From assembly GCF_002355595.1 (NCBI RefSeq), contig NZ_AP017422.1, positions 620,001-684,000 of the forward strand: a DNA stretch of 64,000 bases, given 5' to 3'. Each line of letters begins with the position of its first letter. The first letter of the stretch is position 1. Both the position numbers and the translations under genes were made by a program. Under the pieces are notes generated by a model, which worked only from the letters and a program-made list of their open reading frames with translations, did no database searches and was not told the origin of the DNA. Shown here one piece after another: positions 1-8,578 of this stretch. Origin of the DNA: Filimonas lacunae (lineage in GTDB: Bacteria > Bacteroidota > Bacteroidia > Chitinophagales > Chitinophagaceae).

Positions 1-1
1 T

Positions 2-1189
2 GCCATTGCCATGTTATTTGCAGGCAGGGTAATTGATAAAGTAGGAACTAAATGGGGATATGGCCTTGCTATTACCATATGGTCGATTGGCGCTTTAGTG
101 CACGCATTTTCTTTCCCGATAGGATCAGGTATTGCCAATATACTTCAATTATTAGGTATTACTGTCTGGAGTGCCTCTGTATTAGGCTTTATGTTTTCCC
201 GTATGGTGCTGGCCCTGGGCGAAGCTGGTAACTTTCCGGCAGCTATTAAAGCTACAGCCGAATACTTCCCGCAAAAAGAGCGTTCCCTGGCTACAGGTAT
301 ATTTAACTCCGGGGCTAATATCGGCGCTATCATTGCGCCTATTTCCATTCCTGCTATTCAGGCAGCATGGGGATGGGAAGCGGCTTTTGTGATAGTAGGT
401 TTGTTTGGATTTTTATGGTTGGGCTTCTGGCTGTTTTTCTATGAAAAACCAGAGAAGCAAAAAAGACTGTCGCCGGAAGAACTGGCTTATATTAATAGCG
501 ATGAAGCGGTACATGTTGCCCCTTCTGAAGATGTGGCCGTTCAACAAAAGATATCATGGACAAAACTGTTAGGTTATAATCAAACCTGGGCTTTTGTAGT
601 AGGTAAGTTTTTAACAGATGGTGTATGGTGGTTTTTCCTGTTCTGGTTACCTGCCTACCTAAAAGCAGCCTATGGTCTTACCGGACAGGCCATTTCTATG
701 CCGCTGGCTATCTTATACAGCCTTTCTATGATTGGCAGTATCAGTGGCGGATGGTTCCCCGTTTATTTCATCAACAAAGGATTAAGCCCATTTGCAGGCC
801 GCAGACGCGCTATGCTGGTAATAGCCCTGGTGCCATTGCTGGTGTTATTGGCGCAGCCTTTAGGCTATATCAGCTTCTGGGTTCCTGTATTGTTAATAGG
901 TATTGGAACCGCTGCCCACCAGGCATGGAGTGCTAACATCTTCACTACCGTATCAGACATGTTCCCTAAAAAAGCCGTAGGCTCTATTGTGGGTATTGGT
1001 GGTATGGCCGGTGGTTTAGGTGGTGTGCTGATTTCTAAAGTAGGTGGAGCACTGTTTGATCATTACAAAAAAGTAGGACACATTGAAACAGGATATACTA
1101 TCATGTTTGCATTTTGTGCCATTGCTTATTTACTGGCATGGGTGATTATGAAGGCTTTAGTGCCTGCACACAAACCAGTAGAATTATAA
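2..1189 (+). CDS. MFS transporter, hexuronate (ExuT)-like, 5' truncated by window edge
   Basis: Integral membrane transporter of the major facilitator superfamily, anion:cation symporter branch, which includes hexuronate transporters. The reading frame is open from base 2, so the start lies outside the window. The visible part begins at MFS motif A between helices 2 and 3 (GRVIDKVGTK), so helix 1 and most of helix 2 are missing. The segment RMVLALGEAGNFPAAIKA is typical of the ExuT/GudP-type branch, and about ten further hydrophobic helices follow. A Rho-independent terminator follows the stop. Family assignment is firm. Hexuronate as substrate is inferred from similarity and from the pectate lyase locus 37 kb downstream; other sugar acids are possible. 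Confidence 0.85.
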   Translation, partial: AIAMLFAGRVIDKVGTKWGYGLAITIWSIGALVHAFSFPIGSGIANILQLLGITVWSASVLGFMFSRMVLALGEAGNFPAAIKATAEYFPQKERSLATGIFNSGANIGAIIAPISIPAIQAAWGWEAAFVIVGLFGFLWLGFWLFFYEKPEKQKRLSPEELAYINSDEAVHVAPSEDVAVQQKISWTKLLGYNQTWAFVVGKFLTDGVWWFFLFWLPAYLKAAYGLTGQAISMPLAILYSLSMIGSISGGWFPVYFINKGLSPFAGRRRAMLVIALVPLLVLLAQPLGYISFWVPVLLIGIGTAAHQAWSANIFTTVSDMFPKKAVGSIVGIGGMAGGLGGVLISKVGGALFDHYKKVGHIETGYTIMFAFCAIAYLLAWVIMKALVPAHKPVEL

Positions 1190-1218
1190 TCAGGGTTTAT
1201 TAGCTGAATGATACAAGA

Positions 1219-1254
1219 AAGCCGCTTCTGTTAAAGGATGCGGCTTTTCTTTTT
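1219..1254 (+). terminator. Rho-independent terminator of the MFS gene
   Basis: AAGCCGC (1219-1225) pairs with GCGGCTT (1240-1246) and is followed by a T-rich tract (1247-1254), 30 bases after the transporter stop. Confidence 0.8.
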
Positions 1255-1385
1255 GCGGTAATTCTGCCTGTTTATCGCAATATTTCACCATTTGGTACAC
1301 ACATACCCTGGCTGCGTAGCAGCATTTTGTATTTAACGATGGCTGGCATTTGCTTTGAAATATGTACAGTATAAAAGCAAACAAT

Positions 1386-1829
1386 ATGAAAAAGGTAATC
1401 GTTCTCTCAGCAGTAGTCATCAGCAGCCTGGTATTTAGCCATTCAGCTAACGCTCAGGTTCGATTCAATGTAAGCATAAATGTAGGTGCTCAGCCTACCT
1501 GGGTAAATAACAGTAACACGCGTGATGCGGATTATTACTATATACCTGATGCCGATTGCTACTATTCCGTTAACGAAAAAATGTATGTATACCGCGATGG
1601 GGCTAACTGGAGAAAAGCGCCTCAGTTACCTGGTCGTTTCAAAAACTTTGACTTCCGTAATAAAAGAGTAATTGGTATTAAAGGACAGGAGGCACCGTAT
1701 ATGCACCATGCTGAAAACAGGAATGCTTATAATAATGCCAATGAAAAGTTTAACCATCAACAACCTGACCGTCAGCCACAACGTGGTAATGACAACAAGG
1801 GAAACAATGGTTTTGGAAGACGTTCATAA
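1386..1829 (+). CDS. Small secreted hypothetical protein
   Basis: A 147-residue protein with a clear signal peptide (MKKVIVLSAVVISSLVFSHS..ANA, cut near residue 24). The ATG at 1386 is preferred over an in-frame ATG at 1362 because it places the charged n-region at the start of the signal peptide. The mature part has a Tyr-rich segment (DADYYYIPDADCYYSVNEKM) with one cysteine, then a stretch ending in a Gly/Asn/Gln/Arg-rich low-complexity tail that is probably disordered. Similar short secreted proteins are common in Bacteroidota and have no known function. The gene is flanked by terminators on both sides, so it is probably monocistronic. Confidence 0.7.
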   Translation: MKKVIVLSAVVISSLVFSHSANAQVRFNVSINVGAQPTWVNNSNTRDADYYYIPDADCYYSVNEKMYVYRDGANWRKAPQLPGRFKNFDFRNKRVIGIKGQEAPYMHHAENRNAYNNANEKFNHQQPDRQPQRGNDNKGNNGFGRRS

Positions 1830-1860
1830 GCGTAGTAGAGATAGCGTTTTAACGTGTAAA

Positions 1861-1890
1861 GCGGCCTGCCTGTTGGCGGGTCGTTTTTGT
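1861..1890 (+). terminator. Rho-independent terminator after the secreted protein gene
   Basis: GCGGCCTGCC (1861-1870) pairs with GGCGGGTCGT (1875-1884), using G-U pairs, with a TGTT loop and a following T-run. Confidence 0.7.
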
Positions 1891-1949
1891 TGAATCAGGA
1901 GGGCAAAGTAAATAACAGGCTGGAGCCTGAGTTTGTAGCGTAACACCCT

Positions 1950-3329
1950 TTAAAACCTTACAATCACGCGCCCTTTCTTCTTCTTATTCCCAATCCATTT
2001 AGGACCATTTTCCAAAGCGGAAATAGCTTTATCATTCATGGAGTTATTGAACGATTTCAGCACTTTCATATCGTAAGGGTTGCCATTAGCGTCAATAGCA
2101 AATTCCAATTCTATTTCACCGGTTATCTTTTGGCTGGAGCCGGTGGTATCCATTTCCTGGTGTATCTTTTTATATACATATTCCTGGAACGATTGCCAGC
2201 CACCATCGGGATACAAGCTATCTGTGCCTGATTTTTTAGCGGTTTCTTTGGCTTTGCTGCGGGTATGTAATTCTGTTACTACCATATCAGACAATGATTC
2301 GCCTTCTTCTTCCAGTGAAATAACATTGCTTTTAGAAGCAGATACGCTGGCTACAGTGGTTTCGTAACCTACCGAAGCAATTTCCACCTTGCCGGTAGAG
2401 TCCATTGCTTTTACAGCAAAGCGGCCTTTGTCATCTGTAATAGAAAAGGCATGTCCGTTTACTGCTTTTACAGTAGCACCTGCCAGGGCTTTGCCATGTT
2501 GGTCAGTAATGGTGCCTGATAATTTATAAGAAGCAGGCGCGGCGGCTGCTACACTTTTCTCAACACTAACACCAGCGGTGCGGTTTTGTAAGGCAGCTGC
2601 TACACGTTGATTGTTGGCGGCATAGCCCGTTACCACTACCTCGTTGAGCTTATCTTTATACGCACCTATACCTATGGTATCGGCCCATGTTGAGGTCACA
2701 GTTTGAGGTGGTATAGCAGCGGGTGTGAGCGAAAGCAGCGGCGCGGCAGCTTCTTCTTTCTTCTGTTCAGAAGGCAATAGCTGTTTTTTGGGGGCCATGC
2801 TTTGTACTTCAACCGCTGTGCTATTGGAAAGTGTAGGCAGTTTTTGTGTCCTTTTTACTGTTTCCCGGCTGGGCTTGATAGTATCGCCCACTACCGGAAC
2901 TATTTTAGGAGTTACCAGCGGGGCAGGAGCAGTGGAAGCTGCAGGCTGTTGTGGCTGGTTTTGTGCCAGTTCGCGACTGGCCTGGCTATCCGGTGTATAA
3001 GAAGGTTGCAGAATCTGGTAGCTGATAGCACCTGCGCCGGCAATCACAATCACTAGTGCGGCAACTTTCCACCATTGCCAGCTGGTGCGGGCAATAGGGG
3101 TTATTATAGCCTCTTCTTTCGACTGTTGCAAAGAAGCGGCAATCTGGTTCAGATGTTTGGCTGCCAGCTGCAGGGGAGCGTGTGAATAGCCTTCCAGGGC
3201 ATCTGCCAGGAAGGGGTCCTGCAGGGCGGCTTTCTCCATATCGTGCATCTCACCCGGCAGCATTTTGCCGGATAGGTACCTTTCGATGTCAGAAAGAGAA
3301 TAATTGATATGTGCATTTTGATCAGCCAT
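1950..3329 (-). CDS. Composite anti-sigma-like membrane protein with carboxypeptidase-regulatory and TonB-like domains
   Basis: A 459-residue protein in three parts. Residues 1-50 are an acidic cytosolic segment (SLSDIERYLSGKMLPGEM) typical of Bacteroidota anti-sigma factors. One membrane helix lies near 86-107 (WWKVAALVIVIAGAGA). The periplasmic part has a Pro/Ala-rich linker, a CarboxypepD_reg-like beta-sandwich near 270-345 (GTITDQHGKALAGATV) and a C-terminal TonB-like domain near 375-459 (GEIELEFAIDANGNPYDMKV, ending RVIVRF). The start overlaps the end of the upstream ECF sigma gene by 8 bases, so the two are translationally coupled. Likely role: it holds the sigma factor at the membrane and senses a periplasmic or outer-membrane signal. 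The architecture is seen; the signalling role is inferred. Confidence 0.8.
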   Translation of the reverse strand: MADQNAHINYSLSDIERYLSGKMLPGEMHDMEKAALQDPFLADALEGYSHAPLQLAAKHLNQIAASLQQSKEEAIITPIARTSWQWWKVAALVIVIAGAGAISYQILQPSYTPDSQASRELAQNQPQQPAASTAPAPLVTPKIVPVVGDTIKPSRETVKRTQKLPTLSNSTAVEVQSMAPKKQLLPSEQKKEEAAAPLLSLTPAAIPPQTVTSTWADTIGIGAYKDKLNEVVVTGYAANNQRVAAALQNRTAGVSVEKSVAAAAPASYKLSGTITDQHGKALAGATVKAVNGHAFSITDDKGRFAVKAMDSTGKVEIASVGYETTVASVSASKSNVISLEEEGESLSDMVVTELHTRSKAKETAKKSGTDSLYPDGGWQSFQEYVYKKIHQEMDTTGSSQKITGEIELEFAIDANGNPYDMKVLKSFNNSMNDKAISALENGPKWIGNKKKKGRVIVRF

Positions 3330-3891
3330 TGCTTTCCATGCAATTTTTTAGGTTTCTTCTGCCGTTTTGAATCAGGCTTCGCACCTTGTTCCAGTCGTTA
3401 CCGGTAATGCCGGTTATTTCGTTATAACATTTGTTTTGAAGGTAAAAGAGTTGTACCGCCTGTTTCTGTGCTTCCGGAAGCGTTTCCAGGCACGATTCCA
3501 GTTTTTTAAATTCCTGTTCTTTATCCAATACACTATCCAGATGCGAAAAATCTTCCGATTGCACAAGGTTGACGTCAAAAGAAACGGTAATAGTTTGCTT
3601 CATTTTGCGTAACTGCATGAGACAGTGGTTTTTAGCTACCACATACAGCCAGCCTTTAAAATTGTCTACCTCGTGATTAGGCAGTTTTACCAGCAGTTCC
3701 TGGTAAATGTTCATTACGGCATCTTTGGATGATTCTGCGTCGTTCAGGTATTTAAAACAAACACCATACACCAGATCGGCATAGCGTAGGTAAAGTGTGG
3801 CCAGCACTTGCTGGTCGCCGGTATGGCGAAAAGCAGTCAGCAATTCTTCATCGCTGCGGGGTGCTGTATTTTCCACGTGCATAACTCTCAT
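3322..3891 (-). CDS. ECF-type sigma-70 RNA polymerase sigma factor
   Basis: A sigma factor of about 189 residues with region 2 (ATLYLRYADLVYGVCFKYL, then KDAVMNIYQELLVKL and GWLYVVAKNHCLMQLRK) and region 4 (LETLPEAQKQAVQLFYLQNK..YNEITGITGNDWNKVRSLIQNGRRNLK). The frame is open further upstream to 3996, but that extension runs into the divergent promoter region and lacks sigma homology. ATG at 3891 or 3882 is therefore chosen. It is followed with an 8-base overlap by its putative anti-sigma partner. It may control the divergent operon starting at 4017 as well as itself. No promoter motif could be assigned. Confidence 0.85.
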   Translation of the reverse strand: MRVMHVENTAPRSDEELLTAFRHTGDQQVLATLYLRYADLVYGVCFKYLNDAESSKDAVMNIYQELLVKLPNHEVDNFKGWLYVVAKNHCLMQLRKMKQTITVSFDVNLVQSEDFSHLDSVLDKEQEFKKLESCLETLPEAQKQAVQLFYLQNKCYNEITGITGNDWNKVRSLIQNGRRNLKNCMESNG

Positions 3892-4016
3892 GTGCGAACA
3901 CCAAATTAGAGAATTATCCATAACCGGCAAGCAAACCCATAGGAATTGTGGACTTTTTTTAACCCCTTTTTTATGTAATCCCCATTTTTTAAGCATCTGG
4001 CTGTAAAAACCAGCTT

Positions 4017-5033
4017 ATGAAGCCAACTATACGATTGCAAATTCCTACGCCCTGCCACGAAAACTGGAACGAAATGACGCCTGTGGAACAGGGTCGTTTT
4101 TGTAATGCTTGTAACAAGGCCGTGGTAGATTTTAGTATTATGACCGACCAGCAGATTCTGGATCACCTGGCAAAAGCAGCAGGCAGTACCTGCGGGAGGG
4201 TAAACAATACTCAATTACTACGTGATATACAGCCAATGCCTATACCGCCTAAAACCAAATGGTGGATGGCGCTGGCAATGCCTTTATTGTTATTCTTTAA
4301 TAGAAGCATAGCCCAGTCAACTATAAAAGCGAAGGCAGCCACCGACCAGCAGCAAGCGCCTGAAAAACGTACACTGAAAATGGGGAAAATGGCTCCCCGC
4401 AAGGTGCAGCTTTCGGGTAAAGTAACCGATGCACAGGGCGCACCTATAGCCTATGCAGTACTTTCCATTTCCACTACACAGGATGGAACCACTACCAACG
4501 AACAGGGCGAATACAGCATACAATTGGCTACCTGGGCCGATTCGGTTGTACTGGAAGTAAGCAGCCTTGGATACTTTAACAACCGCCAGACTATTGCGCT
4601 TGACAACCGTGTAACAAAAGATGTAGTATTAGAGGAAAACGTAAACACACTGAAGCCGGTTACAGTAGCAAGCTATGGAAAAGTGGTGGGCCGTTTAGTA
4701 ATGGGCGGTGTAAGTGTGATGAAAGTAGACACTTTACTGATGCGTACAAAAGATACCATTGCCAGACTGGTAAAACAACCCCGTTTTACAGTAGCCCCTA
4801 ATCCGGTACAAAGGCATCAGCAGGTAAATGTATATGTAAAAGACCTGGATAACTATTCACTACAGGTGATTAATAACAGTGGAGTAGTGATGTATACACA
4901 AACCTATAAAGCCGCTAAAGGAATAACACAGCAAATAACACTTCCCTCCAACTGCATACCAGGCCTGTATTACGTGCGTATGGTAGACATGCAAACCCAA
5001 AAACAATATACCAACAAATTAATAGTATTATGA
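4017..5033 (+). CDS. Cys4-module protein with internal export segment, carboxypeptidase-regulatory domain and T9SS sorting domain
   Basis: A 338-residue protein. Residues 1-75 form a module with four cysteines at C13, C29, C32 and C59 (GRFCNACNKAVVDFS), probably metal binding. A hydrophobic segment near 80-100 follows (KWWMALAMPLLLFFNRSIAQ) and resembles a signal peptide with a cleavage site after AQ, preceded by the Cys module. Next come a CarboxypepD_reg-like domain near 128-205 (LSGKVTDAQGAPIAYAVL) and a C-terminal Por-type sorting domain (VAPNPVQRHQQVNVYV..GLYYVRMVD) as used by T9SS. It overlaps the next gene by 4 bases (ATGA). No enzymatic function is evident; a surface or envelope role tied to the adjacent sigma system is inferred. 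Confidence 0.75.
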   Translation: MKPTIRLQIPTPCHENWNEMTPVEQGRFCNACNKAVVDFSIMTDQQILDHLAKAAGSTCGRVNNTQLLRDIQPMPIPPKTKWWMALAMPLLLFFNRSIAQSTIKAKAATDQQQAPEKRTLKMGKMAPRKVQLSGKVTDAQGAPIAYAVLSISTTQDGTTTNEQGEYSIQLATWADSVVLEVSSLGYFNNRQTIALDNRVTKDVVLEENVNTLKPVTVASYGKVVGRLVMGGVSVMKVDTLLMRTKDTIARLVKQPRFTVAPNPVQRHQQVNVYVKDLDNYSLQVINNSGVVMYTQTYKAAKGITQQITLPSNCIPGLYYVRMVDMQTQKQYTNKLIVL

Positions 5034-5833
5034 GTGGAGTAAGAATTGGCATTGAAAACCCTTGTAACGAAAGCTGGCAGGGCATGCAGCCTGTACAGCA
5101 TGGCCGCTTTTGTAACGCCTGTAGCAAAACGGTAGTGGATTTTAGCAGCATGACCGATCAGCAGATATTGGATTTTTTATCACATTCAAAAGGGGGTATT
5201 TGTGCCCGTATACGTGAAAGCCAATCAGGAAGGGAGCTACAGCCTATGCCAGTGCCACCTAAAGCAAAGTGGTGGCTGATGTGTACTATGCCTTTGATGC
5301 TTTGGTGGAATCGCGCAACCGCACAAATGCCTGCTAAAAGAACAGATAGCACTACACAAAAGCAACCTTTGAAAGAGAATGATAACTTACCACCAGTTGT
5401 AGTAATGGCGTATCCCCCTAAAGGTGGGCATACCACTTTTATTCCCGGAATAGGAGGGGGCACCATCAAAGGCATAGTACGTAATAACCTGGGCGAGCCT
5501 GTGCAGTATGCTTTTATTACAACAGCCGATAGCTGCGCCACCGATTTTACCAATGCTGACGGTGCATTTACCCTTCATTTATATAGCATAGCAGACAGTG
5601 TTACACTGATGGCAAGTGCAGGAGCAGCTGCGGTAACACAAACCATACATCCGCAGCTATATACATCCGTTACGTTGGTGTTGCAAAATAAACTACCTGT
5701 AATCAAAAATGTTACAGTGGAGGAACAATTGCAAGGCAAACTGGAAGAAATAGATTACATGGGAGTAGTAGTCTATTCTAAAAAGCCTTCTCTATGGCAT
5801 CGGATTTTTCACGGCAAAAGAAAAAGAAGATGA
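5030..5833 (+). CDS. Paralogous Cys4-module protein with carboxypeptidase-regulatory-like domain
   Basis: A 267-residue protein whose N-terminal module repeats that of the preceding gene, with identical cysteine spacing (C12, C28, C31, C58) and the same PMPVPPKAKWW lead into a hydrophobic export-type segment (MCTMPLMLWWNRATAQ). The rest carries a CarboxypepD_reg-like stretch (IKGIVRNNLGEPVQYAFIT, near 145-220) but no T9SS tail. The start is fixed by the ATGA overlap with the upstream stop, so the pair is translationally coupled and arose by tandem duplication. Function unknown. The basic C-terminus (HGKRKRR) is unusual for an exported domain. Confidence 0.7.
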   Translation: MSGVRIGIENPCNESWQGMQPVQHGRFCNACSKTVVDFSSMTDQQILDFLSHSKGGICARIRESQSGRELQPMPVPPKAKWWLMCTMPLMLWWNRATAQMPAKRTDSTTQKQPLKENDNLPPVVVMAYPPKGGHTTFIPGIGGGTIKGIVRNNLGEPVQYAFITTADSCATDFTNADGAFTLHLYSIADSVTLMASAGAAAVTQTIHPQLYTSVTLVLQNKLPVIKNVTVEEQLQGKLEEIDYMGVVVYSKKPSLWHRIFHGKRKRR

Positions 5834-5915
5834 TCGCAAAAGAAATAGCATAAAAAATACTTTCTTTCTTATGTAATCAAAAGCGTAGCCGCATCCTTAT
5901 AGCAAATGTAGTTTT

Positions 5916-7880
5916 ATGAAATACGCATCACCCCTGTTATTAATACTGCTGTTACTGTTTGCCTTTAAACAGCAGGACACATGGAAGTTAAGTGGTAAAG
6001 TTACGGACGCTGCCGGCAAGCCATTGACTGGCGTTAGTGTAAGCATTAAAGGATCAAAGAAAACGGTGCTTACAGATAATATAGGCGCTTTTGCCATTAC
6101 CACCTCTGTTGAAAAACCAACCGTAATTTTTTCATACATCGGTTATGTCACCCAGGAAGTAGCTGTTACCAGTAAAAAGAGCATCACGGTTGTAATGCAG
6201 CCAGCAGAAGCTGCGCTGGATGAAGTGGTTGTGGTAGAACGTCAACCTCAGGTGAAGAAAGATGTTAAGGGATCTATACAAAGGCTGCAAGGTCGCGTGC
6301 CGGGTTTAAAAGTAGAGGCAGCGGCAGGTACTGCCAGTTATTTTGCAATAAAAAGTTTTGCTACATCGCCGGTTGCCGATAAAGAAAATGTATGGTACAA
6401 CCCCGCGCCACAAGCATACGACACCAACGGTGAAGGATACAGCGCTATGAAAGAAAACGATTTCCTGAAAACAGGTGATAATCCGTTGTCTACTTTCTCG
6501 ATTGATGTAGATGCCGCTTCCTATAGCAATATACGCAGGTTCATTACCGATGGCATGATGCCACCTACAGATGCAGTTCGCGTAGAAGAAATGATTAACT
6601 ATTTTACTTATCATTATCCACAGCCCGCCGATGCGCATCCTTTTAGCGTAAACACCGAAATAGCTACTTGTCCCTGGAACAGCAAGCACAGGCTGGCTTT
6701 AATTGGCCTGCAGGGTAAACTGATGGCAGAAGATAAACTGCCTGCTTCGAACCTGGTGTTTTTAATAGATGTAAGCGGTAGCATGGAAGATGATAACAAA
6801 CTGCCACTGGTAAAATCTTCCCTGGAACTGTTAACCGATAAATTAAGACCACAGGATAAAGTTGCCATTGTAACCTATGCTGGTAATGCAGGCCTGGTGT
6901 TACCCTCTACCAGCGGTGATGACAAGCTTACCATTAAAAAGGCTATTAAAAACATGAGTGCCGGTGGCTCTACCGCAGGTGGCCAGGGTATTGAACTGGC
7001 TTATAAAGTAGCGATGGCAAACCTGGTAAAAGAAGGCAACAACCGTATTATCTTATGTACCGATGGCGACTTTAACGTAGGCGCCAGCAGCGAAGGCGAT
7101 TTAATCAAGCTCATTGAAAAAGAAAGAGAGAAAGGTATTTTCTTAACTGTGCTGGGTTATGGCATGGGCAACTACCAGGATAGTAAAATGCAACAGCTGG
7201 CCGATAAAGGCAACGGCAACCATGCATATATAGATGGCATCAGCGAAGCGCAAAAAGTGCTGGTACATGAGTTTGGAGGTACACTGTTTACCATTGCCAA
7301 AGATGTAAAGCTGCAGGTGGAATTCAATCCCGCTAAAGTAAAAGGGTACCGTTTAATCGGGTATGAAAACAGGGTACTGGCAAAAGAAGACTTTAACAAC
7401 GATAAAAAAGATGCCGGTGAATTAGGCAGCGGCCACACGGTAACGGCTTTATATGAAATTATCCCAATCGGCGTGGATGCACCAGAGCTGGACAGCGTTG
7501 ACAAACTGCGTTATCAGCCTGTAGTGGCTGCTGCTGCCAACAGCACACCTGCAACAGTATCCGGCGAAGTATTGAACATCAAACTGCGTTACAAACAACC
7601 CGATGGCAACACCAGCCGTTTACTGGAAAAGCCGGTATTGGATAACCAGTTATCATTTGAAAAGGCTTCTGAAAATTTACGCTTTGCCGCCGCAGTAGCT
7701 GCGTTTGGCATGAAGCTGAGAGAATCGAAATATGCCGGTAGTATCTCTTATAAAGAAATTGCCGAAATAGCAGAAAAAGCCAAGGGTGAAGACAAAGAAA
7801 AATACCGTACTGAATTTATAGGGCTGGTAAAAGAAGCCAATAATATATCCAGGAAAGCAGATATAGGAGATAGGCGATAA
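5916..7880 (+). CDS. YfbK-like von Willebrand factor A domain protein with carboxypeptidase-regulatory domain
   Basis: A 654-residue envelope protein. A hydrophobic N-terminus (LLLILLLLFAF) acts as a signal sequence. A CarboxypepD_reg-like domain spans about 25-95 (LSGKVTDAAGKPLTGVSV), and the linker reads like the start of a SusC plug (SIQRLQGRVPGLKVEAAAG). A VWA-associated N-terminal domain follows (NPLSTFSIDVDAASYSNIRR), then a VWA domain with a MIDAS metal site DVSGS at 285-289, and a YfbK-type C-terminal domain (DUF3520, from about 480). YfbK-like proteins have no proven reaction; VWA domains bind protein partners through a divalent metal. It is last in the plus-strand run divergent from the first ECF sigma gene. 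Confidence 0.85.
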   Translation: MKYASPLLLILLLLFAFKQQDTWKLSGKVTDAAGKPLTGVSVSIKGSKKTVLTDNIGAFAITTSVEKPTVIFSYIGYVTQEVAVTSKKSITVVMQPAEAALDEVVVVERQPQVKKDVKGSIQRLQGRVPGLKVEAAAGTASYFAIKSFATSPVADKENVWYNPAPQAYDTNGEGYSAMKENDFLKTGDNPLSTFSIDVDAASYSNIRRFITDGMMPPTDAVRVEEMINYFTYHYPQPADAHPFSVNTEIATCPWNSKHRLALIGLQGKLMAEDKLPASNLVFLIDVSGSMEDDNKLPLVKSSLELLTDKLRPQDKVAIVTYAGNAGLVLPSTSGDDKLTIKKAIKNMSAGGSTAGGQGIELAYKVAMANLVKEGNNRIILCTDGDFNVGASSEGDLIKLIEKEREKGIFLTVLGYGMGNYQDSKMQQLADKGNGNHAYIDGISEAQKVLVHEFGGTLFTIAKDVKLQVEFNPAKVKGYRLIGYENRVLAKEDFNNDKKDAGELGSGHTVTALYEIIPIGVDAPELDSVDKLRYQPVVAAAANSTPATVSGEVLNIKLRYKQPDGNTSRLLEKPVLDNQLSFEKASENLRFAAAVAAFGMKLRESKYAGSISYKEIAEIAEKAKGEDKEKYRTEFIGLVKEANNISRKADIGDRR

Positions 7881-7939
7881 GATTGGTGGAATTATCTTTT
7901 TTTGGCTAATTTCGCCCGCTGTTAGATAAGCATACCCTA

Positions 7940-8506
7940 TTGTCCGAATATCCTACATATAGTAACGAAGCACTGGTTCAGCTGATACAGCAGGATGACC
8001 GGATGGCCTTTGAAATATTGTATCGGCGATTATGGGTAGAGATGTATGATACTGCTTATCAACGTTTAAAAAACGATGCCCAGGCGGAAGATATAGTACA
8101 GGATGTGTTTACCAGTTTGTGGACACGCCGTGCTTCTCTTAATATAGACAACGTAACGGGGTATTTACATACAGCTGTTCGTTTTAAAGTTTTCAACTAT
8201 GTGCAGCGGGGGGCTGCACATAGTTTTTTAGAACCTTTCCAATCCCTTGCCAGCCCGGCAAACGCCGATGATAAATTGCTGGAAAAAGAACTCAGCGCCT
8301 TACTCGCTGCCTACGAAGCCGCTTTACCTGACAAACGGCGCAAAATATTTCAACTGTACTTTCACGAACGACTTTCTACCCGCGAAATAGCCGATATGCT
8401 CGATATTTCTCAAAAAACAGTGCAAAACCAGCTGGGAACTACCTTACAGGACCTGCGCGCAGGTGTATTACCACTGCTGATATTACTGACTTCCACCCTC
8501 AAATAA
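7940..8506 (+). CDS. ECF RNA polymerase sigma-70 factor, Bacteroidetes FecI-like, TTG start
   Basis: A 188-residue sigma factor with region 2 (FEILYRRLWVEMYDTAYQRL, QAEDIVQDVFTSLWTRR) and region 4 (LPDKRRKIFQLYFHERLSTREIADMLDISQKTVQNQL). It lacks ATG. The frame is bounded upstream by a stop at 7907, and the TTG at 7940 gives the family-typical N-terminus SEYPTYSNEALVQLIQQDD, so TTG is taken as the start; the next in-frame ATG at about 8003 would cut into region 2. It sits 72 bases before a FecR-type anti-sigma gene and a SusC gene with an STN domain, the standard trans-envelope signalling arrangement. Confidence 0.88.
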   Translation: MSEYPTYSNEALVQLIQQDDRMAFEILYRRLWVEMYDTAYQRLKNDAQAEDIVQDVFTSLWTRRASLNIDNVTGYLHTAVRFKVFNYVQRGAAHSFLEPFQSLASPANADDKLLEKELSALLAAYEAALPDKRRKIFQLYFHERLSTREIADMLDISQKTVQNQLGTTLQDLRAGVLPLLILLTSTLK

Positions 8507-8578
8507 AAAAAGTTAAATTTTTTTTGGGAGTTTTTCCGGTTCGTGTGACATACTATAAAACAGACACACGCAACATTT

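Noticed and set aside
1190-1420. Minus-strand 76-codon frame between the MFS gene and the secreted protein
   Set aside because: It spans a clear terminator and the signal-peptide region of the opposite gene; no homology recognised.
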